A DNA stretch of 10,796 nucleotides from Prevotellaceae bacterium (GTDB taxonomy: Bacteria; Bacteroidota; Bacteroidia; Bacteroidales; UBA932), in contig JAIRLF010000386.1 of the NCBI GenBank assembly GCA_031259655.1, positions 1 to 10,796 on the forward strand, given 5' to 3'. A model generated the notes under the pieces. It was not told where the DNA came from and did no database searches. It saw only the letters and a program-made list of their open reading frames with translations. The position numbers were made by a program, and so were the translations under genes. Shown piece after piece: positions 7,552-10,796 of the stretch (position 1 is its first letter; the number at the start of each line of letters is the position of its first letter).

Positions 7552-8598
7552 ATGAAGAAAGTAAAACTTGGAAAGTCGGATATAGAAGTATCGGCAATGA
7601 CAGTTGGATGTTGGCCATTTGGTGGCGGCGAATATTGGGGCGAACAGTCCCAGAAAGACGTGGACGATGTTGTGCATGTCGCTCTTGATTTGGGCGTGAA
7701 CACATTCGACACGGCTGAAATGTATAACGGCGGTGAAAGCGAACGTTCGCTCGGCAAGGCTCTTAAAGGATACAGGGACAAGGCTGTAGTGATTTCGAAA
7801 ATCGGTCCCTCGAATTGCCACAATGTTCGCAAACATTGTGTCGAAAGCCTCGACAGGCTTGGAATGGATTATCTTGACGTGTATATGCTCCACTGGCCTA
7901 TCAATAAGTTGGCGGTTGAACATTTTACTTCCGACAAGAGTATAATCGAAGCGCCTCCTACTATCGAAGAAGCATACGCTCAACTCGATGCACTGAAAAA
8001 GGAAGGATTGATACGCTCAATCGGAATGAGCAATTTCGGACGTACGCAAATGGAAGAAGTCGTTCGTACAGGCGTGCAGATTGATGTCAACGAAATGTCG
8101 TACAACATTGTTTCACGCGCTATCGAAGCCGAAATCGCACCCTATTGTATTGAAAACAGTATCAGCATCATCGGTTCGATGGGATTGCAGCAGGGACTGC
8201 TCGCCGGAATCTACAAAACTCCGGACGATGTGCCTCCCCATCAGGCGCATTCGCGTCATTATCCCGATTTTCGGGGAGCCGGAACATCGCGTCACGGCGA
8301 GGCAGGAGCAGAAAAAGAATTGTTTGAAGTTGTTGATAAACTGCGCGAAATCGCTGCCGACCTTAATCTGCACATTGCACAGTTAGCAATCGCATGGATA
8401 CTGAAAAAACCGTTTATGGCGTCCACTTTGGTAGGTTCGCGCAATATAAACGAGTTGAAAATGAATGTTGAAGCTTGTTCACTTGACATATCGGACGAAA
8501 CAGAGGCTTTGATTGACAAAATCAGTCAGCCAGTGCTGGATATTTTAGGCAACAATCCCGATTATTATGAGCATTCGTCGAAAAGCCGAATATTCTAA
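7552..8598 (+). CDS. Aldo/keto reductase
   Basis: This NAD(P)H-dependent oxidoreductase of the aldo/keto reductase superfamily interconverts carbonyls and alcohols; the substrate is unknown. The 348-residue protein carries the family's catalytic tetrad: Asp53 and Tyr58 in FDTAEMYNGGESE, Lys83 in VISKIG and His114 in YMLHWP. Later conserved segments are GLIRSIGMSNFG at about 152-163 and STLVGSRNINEL at 291-302, the usual cofactor-binding end. There is no signal peptide, so it is cytoplasmic. It starts with a good promoter of its own and is followed 49 bp later by the cupin lipoprotein gene, probably on the same transcript up to the terminator at 9431-9471. A sugar or sugar-derived aldehyde substrate is suggested by that neighbour only. 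Confidence 0.93.
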   Translation: MKKVKLGKSDIEVSAMTVGCWPFGGGEYWGEQSQKDVDDVVHVALDLGVNTFDTAEMYNGGESERSLGKALKGYRDKAVVISKIGPSNCHNVRKHCVESLDRLGMDYLDVYMLHWPINKLAVEHFTSDKSIIEAPPTIEEAYAQLDALKKEGLIRSIGMSNFGRTQMEEVVRTGVQIDVNEMSYNIVSRAIEAEIAPYCIENSISIIGSMGLQQGLLAGIYKTPDDVPPHQAHSRHYPDFRGAGTSRHGEAGAEKELFEVVDKLREIAADLNLHIAQLAIAWILKKPFMASTLVGSRNINELKMNVEACSLDISDETEALIDKISQPVLDILGNNPDYYEHSSKSRIF

Positions 8599-8647
8599 TT
8601 ATATTGAAAATTTGTGATTAATTAATAATTAAATTGTTTTATAAGGT

Positions 8648-9403
8648 ATGAAAAATTTTGTTTTAGTGATTATGTGCGTAGTAGCGCTTGCATCGTGTTC
8701 GCAAGGAAAGAAGACGACAGACAAAGGTGAAAACTGTTGCAAAAAAGAAAAGACTGAAGGCTGTTGCCAAAAGGAAAAACTGTCAGTTGGAGAATGCTGT
8801 CACAAAAAGGATTCGTTGAAATTCAACAATGCGGATTTCTATACCGACGGCAAATTTAACGAGGAAGCAGGCAAGGACGCTGTTCTTCGCCTGATGAAGT
8901 ATTACAATTATCCCGTTACCGATAAAACTCGTGCACAACTGTGGGTAAGCGACTATGGAACAGGGCATTTTACGGAAGTGGGACTTGCGGCTATCATGTA
9001 CGTCAACGACACGAAAGACAAATATATGTTGCAGGATATATTTCTGTTACCCAACCAGATGCTGCCTGAACACTGGCACGAAAAACCAGCAAACGATTTG
9101 CCGGCGAAAATGGAAGGCTGGCTTGTGCGTAACGGCTTGAGCTACATCGTTGGCGAAGGCGAAGACAATCTGGCTTCGTTCCACGAAATCAAAATTCCGG
9201 CTTCGCACACAGGCGGAGTGACAGTAAAAAATGTAGTGAAAACGCTGCCGGGCGAGTTTGTTCCGCTGTCGAAAGTGTTCTCGCATCACTGGCAGTTTGC
9301 AGGTTCTCAGGGCGCTATTATCACCGAAGTGGCTAATGTGCACGATAACGGTTCTGTCCGTCATCAGGTTAAATCAATTAACGACTATTTTTTGGGAAAA
9401 TAA
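8648..9403 (+). CDS. Cupin lipoprotein resembling D-lyxose isomerase, with Cys-Cys linker
   Basis: The signal peptide ends in LASC, with lipidated Cys17. A lysine-rich linker (about 18-57) follows, with three Cys-Cys pairs at residues 30-31, 39-40 and 50-51, each in a G-x-x-CC or G-CC context followed by Lys/Glu. From about residue 95 the protein resembles the D-lyxose isomerase family (DUF1498, cupin fold). WVSDYGTGHFTEVGL matches the family's V-TDFGSG-FE-VGL region. Likely metal ligands are His142 and His144 in PEHWHE, Glu156 in KMEGW, and His213 or His214 in FSHHWQF. Their spacing is close to the His-x-His, Glu, His set known in the E. coli O157 enzyme. Known members of the family are cytoplasmic and interconvert D-lyxose/D-xylulose or D-mannose/D-fructose. 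An exported lipid-anchored version may act on another substrate or only bind one. AAGG lies just before the start. A strong terminator follows the gene. Confidence 0.8.
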   Translation: MKNFVLVIMCVVALASCSQGKKTTDKGENCCKKEKTEGCCQKEKLSVGECCHKKDSLKFNNADFYTDGKFNEEAGKDAVLRLMKYYNYPVTDKTRAQLWVSDYGTGHFTEVGLAAIMYVNDTKDKYMLQDIFLLPNQMLPEHWHEKPANDLPAKMEGWLVRNGLSYIVGEGEDNLASFHEIKIPASHTGGVTVKNVVKTLPGEFVPLSKVFSHHWQFAGSQGAIITEVANVHDNGSVRHQVKSINDYFLGK

Positions 9404-9430
9404 ATTGATGGAGAATTTTTCAGGTAATTT

Positions 9431-9471
9431 ATTCCGTCGGGAATAGTTTTGTTTTCCGACGGAATATTTTT
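9431..9471 (+). terminator. Strong intrinsic terminator after the cupin lipoprotein gene
   Basis: The left arm 9431-9443 pairs with the right arm 9453-9465 in a 13-bp stem with one G-T pair, and an outer T9430-A9466 pair is also possible. The core is ATTCCGTCGG against CCGACGGAAT, all Watson-Crick. The loop is nine bases (9444-9452). A T5 run at 9467-9471 follows. It lies 27 nt after the cupin stop codon and only 23 nt before the dehydrogenase start codon. Confidence 0.9.
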
Positions 9472-9494
9472 ACCGGACAATCAAATAGAAAAAC

Positions 9495-10268
9495 ATGAAG
9501 ATTATAGATTTTACGGGAAAAATAGCGCTCATTACGGGAGCGGCAGGCGCTATCGGCAAGACTGTCGCTCAGCAATTGGCAGAAAATGGCGCAGCTGTTG
9601 TGATTACCGATTTGAAAGAAGAACAGGTGCAGGCTGCCGCATCGGAATTAGGTTGCGCAGGTATGGCTGCCGATATAACTAATGCCGAACAGGTTAAGAA
9701 AGTGGTGGATTTTACTCTCGAACTGTATGGACGTGTCGACATCTTAATTAATGTAGCGGGAATCGTGGGTCAGAGTCTGGTCGAAGATCTTACCGAAGAA
9801 GAATGGGATAAGATGTTTGCTGTGAACTGTAAAGGAACTTTTCTTCTCACCAAATATGTTGTTCCGCAAATGAAAGCAAACAATTATGGAAAGATTATCA
9901 ATTATTCCTCGAAATCGGGAAAAACCGGTTCGGCGCTGATGAGTCACTATTGTGCTGCCAAAGGTGCGATTATCTCTTTCACACAGGCGCTTGCATACGA
10001 ACTTGCCGATTATAACATCAATGTAAATTGCGTATGTCCAGGCATTACAGACAATTCGGGCGTGTGGGCGAATGTCTCCGCAGGATATACAGTGAATCTG
10101 CAAATGTCGAAGGATGAGGTGGTGAAAAAATTTACAGCAAAAATACCGCTGAAACGATTGGCTACCGTGCGGGATGTGGCTGCTGTTACAGCGTTCCTGG
10201 CTTCTGCCGGAGCCGACTATATGACAGGACAGGCAATAAACATCACCGGTGGACGCGAAATGCACTGA
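9495..10268 (+). CDS. Short-chain dehydrogenase/reductase (classical SDR, NAD-type)
   Basis: This 257-residue cytoplasmic oxidoreductase of the classical short-chain dehydrogenase family acts on alcohol/ketone pairs. The Rossmann nucleotide motif TGAAGAIG is at 14-21. Asp39 at the end of beta-strand 2 (VVITDL) favours NAD(H) over NADP(H). Asp60 in AADIT is the adenine-ring contact. The catalytic set is Asn111, Ser139, Tyr152 and Lys156 (YCAAK). CPGIT at 181-185 and the ITGG tail at 250-253 complete the fold. The usual NNAG motif reads NVAG (86-89). Homologues are often labelled 3-oxoacyl-ACP reductase or gluconate 5-dehydrogenase, and the substrate cannot be assigned. The position between a sugar-isomerase-like gene and deoC hints at sugar metabolism. 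No separate promoter fits in the 23 nt between the upstream terminator and the ATG. Confidence 0.92.
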   Translation: MKIIDFTGKIALITGAAGAIGKTVAQQLAENGAAVVITDLKEEQVQAAASELGCAGMAADITNAEQVKKVVDFTLELYGRVDILINVAGIVGQSLVEDLTEEEWDKMFAVNCKGTFLLTKYVVPQMKANNYGKIINYSSKSGKTGSALMSHYCAAKGAIISFTQALAYELADYNINVNCVCPGITDNSGVWANVSAGYTVNLQMSKDEVVKKFTAKIPLKRLATVRDVAAVTAFLASAGADYMTGQAINITGGREMH

Positions 10269-10283
10269 TATTCGGGGAATTAA

Positions 10284-10406
10284 AAATTTATTCGACTTTA
10301 CACGCCCATTGTAGATGGTGTTATAATATTGGATAATTCGGCAGGTAAACAGGAACTCATAGCCGAAAGCATCGGAATACAGGAACATTTATTGATGATG
10401 AATTAA
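10284..10406 (+). pseudogene. C-terminal remnant of a zeta-toxin-like ATPase
   Basis: The open frame from 10284, just after a stop at 10281-10283, encodes 40 residues with no plausible start codon at its beginning. It reads FIRLYTPIVDGVIILDNS followed by AGKQELIAESIGIQEHLLMMN. This matches what I know of the C-terminal end of the zeta-toxin/predicted ABC-type ATPase family common in Bacteroidetes. There the pattern is hydrophobic-x-x-Y-x-PIV-...-DNS-x-GK-x-ELIAE. The P-loop kinase core, about 150 upstream residues, is missing, so the product would be inactive. The SDR gene ends 15 bp before it, which suggests a deletion joined the two. Family recognition is from memory of the motif pattern. 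Confidence 0.65.
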
Positions 10407-10431
10407 GATTCAATGAATTTTAAAGAATATT

Positions 10432-10569
10432 ATGGAAACACAGAATGAAGACGTCAGGGAGACAAAAGTAGACGAAGAATACGAAATTTTTAAAAAGAAA
10501 ATTTTAGACGGGCTTGAAATATCTTTTTGAGAACTCCCCGCCAAAAAGAAACGTAATAATAAAGAATGA
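10432..10569 (+). pseudogene. Small partner-protein ORF of a zeta-like module, interrupted by TGA
   Basis: An ATG at 10432 opens 32 codons, beginning METQNEDVRETKVDEEYEIF, then a TGA at 10528-10530. The same frame continues for 12 more sensible codons (ELPAKKKRNNKE) to a TGA at 10567-10569. The combined pattern, EEYEIFKKKILDGLEISF-stop-ELPAKKKRNN, resembles short (50-70 residue) charged proteins often encoded beside zeta-like ATPases in Bacteroidetes, where an 'I..GLE.a...L...KK..N' pattern continues through that point. The usual C-terminal strand is missing too. I read it as a nonsense-mutated, truncated gene. It could instead be a real 32-residue peptide. It starts 25 bp after the ATPase remnant. 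Confidence 0.5.
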
Positions 10570-10590
10570 TTTACCCCATTAAATAGAGAC

Positions 10591-10796
10591 ATGAAAAATT
10601 ATACAAGAGCAGAAGTTGCGGCTACTATCGACCATGCGGTGTTGAAACCCGACATGACGGTAGCCGATATTGAAAAAAATGCAGCGATGTGTATTCGCGA
10701 AAAAGTAGCGAGCATGTGTGTTCGTCCCTGTGATGTGGGATTGGCGGCTCGTCTGTTGAACGGCTCGGGCGTGAAAGTATCCTGCGTGTTGAGTTT
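10591..10796 (+). CDS. deoC: Deoxyribose-phosphate aldolase, 5' part only
   Basis: The enzyme cleaves 2-deoxy-D-ribose 5-phosphate to glyceraldehyde 3-phosphate and acetaldehyde, in deoxynucleoside breakdown. The frame is open to the window end, giving 68 complete codons. The N-terminus fits the short (about 220 residue) bacterial DeoC type. TIDHAVLKPDMT at 12-23 parallels the family's IDHTLLKPDAT, and MCVRPCDVGLAARLLNGSGVK at about 42-62 parallels the family's VCV-P...V..A...L-GS-VKV segment. The Schiff-base lysine lies beyond the window. The start has no clear Shine-Dalgarno sequence. Its position after an SDR gene, separated only by relics, suggests the two may once have been closer together. 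Confidence 0.94.
   Translation, partial: MKNYTRAEVAATIDHAVLKPDMTVADIEKNAAMCIREKVASMCVRPCDVGLAARLLNGSGVKVSCVLS

Larger units (their letters stand above)
10269..10590 (+). other. 322-bp gap between SDR gene and deoC, filled by gene relics
   Basis: Apart from the two relics given separately (10284-10406 and 10432-10569), nothing else is recognisable in this gap. I saw no terminator after the SDR gene and no convincing promoter before deoC. Confidence 0.6.

Noticed and set aside
8611..8640. Possible promoter before the cupin lipoprotein gene
   Set aside because: TTTG at 8611-8614 is present, but the candidate -7 (TAAATTGT) is a poor match and the spacing of about 15 nt is too short.
9744..10388. 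214-codon reverse-strand open frame over the SDR gene
   Set aside because: It is the antisense of conserved SDR motifs and of the ATPase relic, and no domain is recognisable.
10520..10529. TATCTTTTTG as a -7 element for deoC
   Set aside because: It has two extra T bases relative to TAnnTTTG and no TTTG at the proper upstream distance.

Overview
All protein-coding genes in this window lie on the + strand. Three things point to a member of the Bacteroidetes, probably Bacteroidales. The first gene is a recognisable PorW/SprE, a lipoprotein of the type IX secretion system that is essentially confined to this phylum. Two promoters match the phylum's -33 TTTG / -7 TAnnTTTG pattern, ending in the shared string TTTGCGCAT. 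Shine-Dalgarno sequences are weak or absent before most genes. No rRNA, tRNA, CRISPR array, insertion sequence or phage gene was seen.

Region 1 (1-4112) looks like one transcription unit: a promoter, porW, nth (endonuclease III) 6 bp later, and a DUF2461-family gene that overlaps the end of nth by 8 bp. Region 2 (4155-7395) holds a small META/HslJ-type lipoprotein, a cytoplasmic GAF-HisKA-HATPase sensor kinase, and an NtrC-type sigma-54-dependent response regulator. The last two clearly form a two-component system. A hairpin-plus-T-tract terminator at 7370-7395 closes this unit, and a separate inverted repeat lies between the regulator and the terminator.

Region 3 (7499-10796) looks metabolic. 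A good promoter drives an aldo/keto reductase and then a lipoprotein-anchored cupin resembling D-lyxose isomerase, with an odd three-fold Cys-Cys linker. A strong terminator follows. A short-chain dehydrogenase starts only 23 nt after that terminator, and deoC (deoxyribose-phosphate aldolase) runs off the window end. The mixture of isomerase-like, oxidoreductase and aldolase genes suggests sugar or aldehyde metabolism, but no substrate can be read from the sequence.

The gap between the dehydrogenase and deoC is not empty. It holds the C-terminal stub of a zeta-toxin-like ATPase and a small ORF, broken by an in-frame TGA, that resembles the short partner proteins found beside such ATPases. I read this as a decayed toxin-antitoxin-like module. 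No wholly new system is evident. The strongest leads are this relic, the Cys-Cys cupin lipoprotein, and the terminator set immediately before the dehydrogenase.
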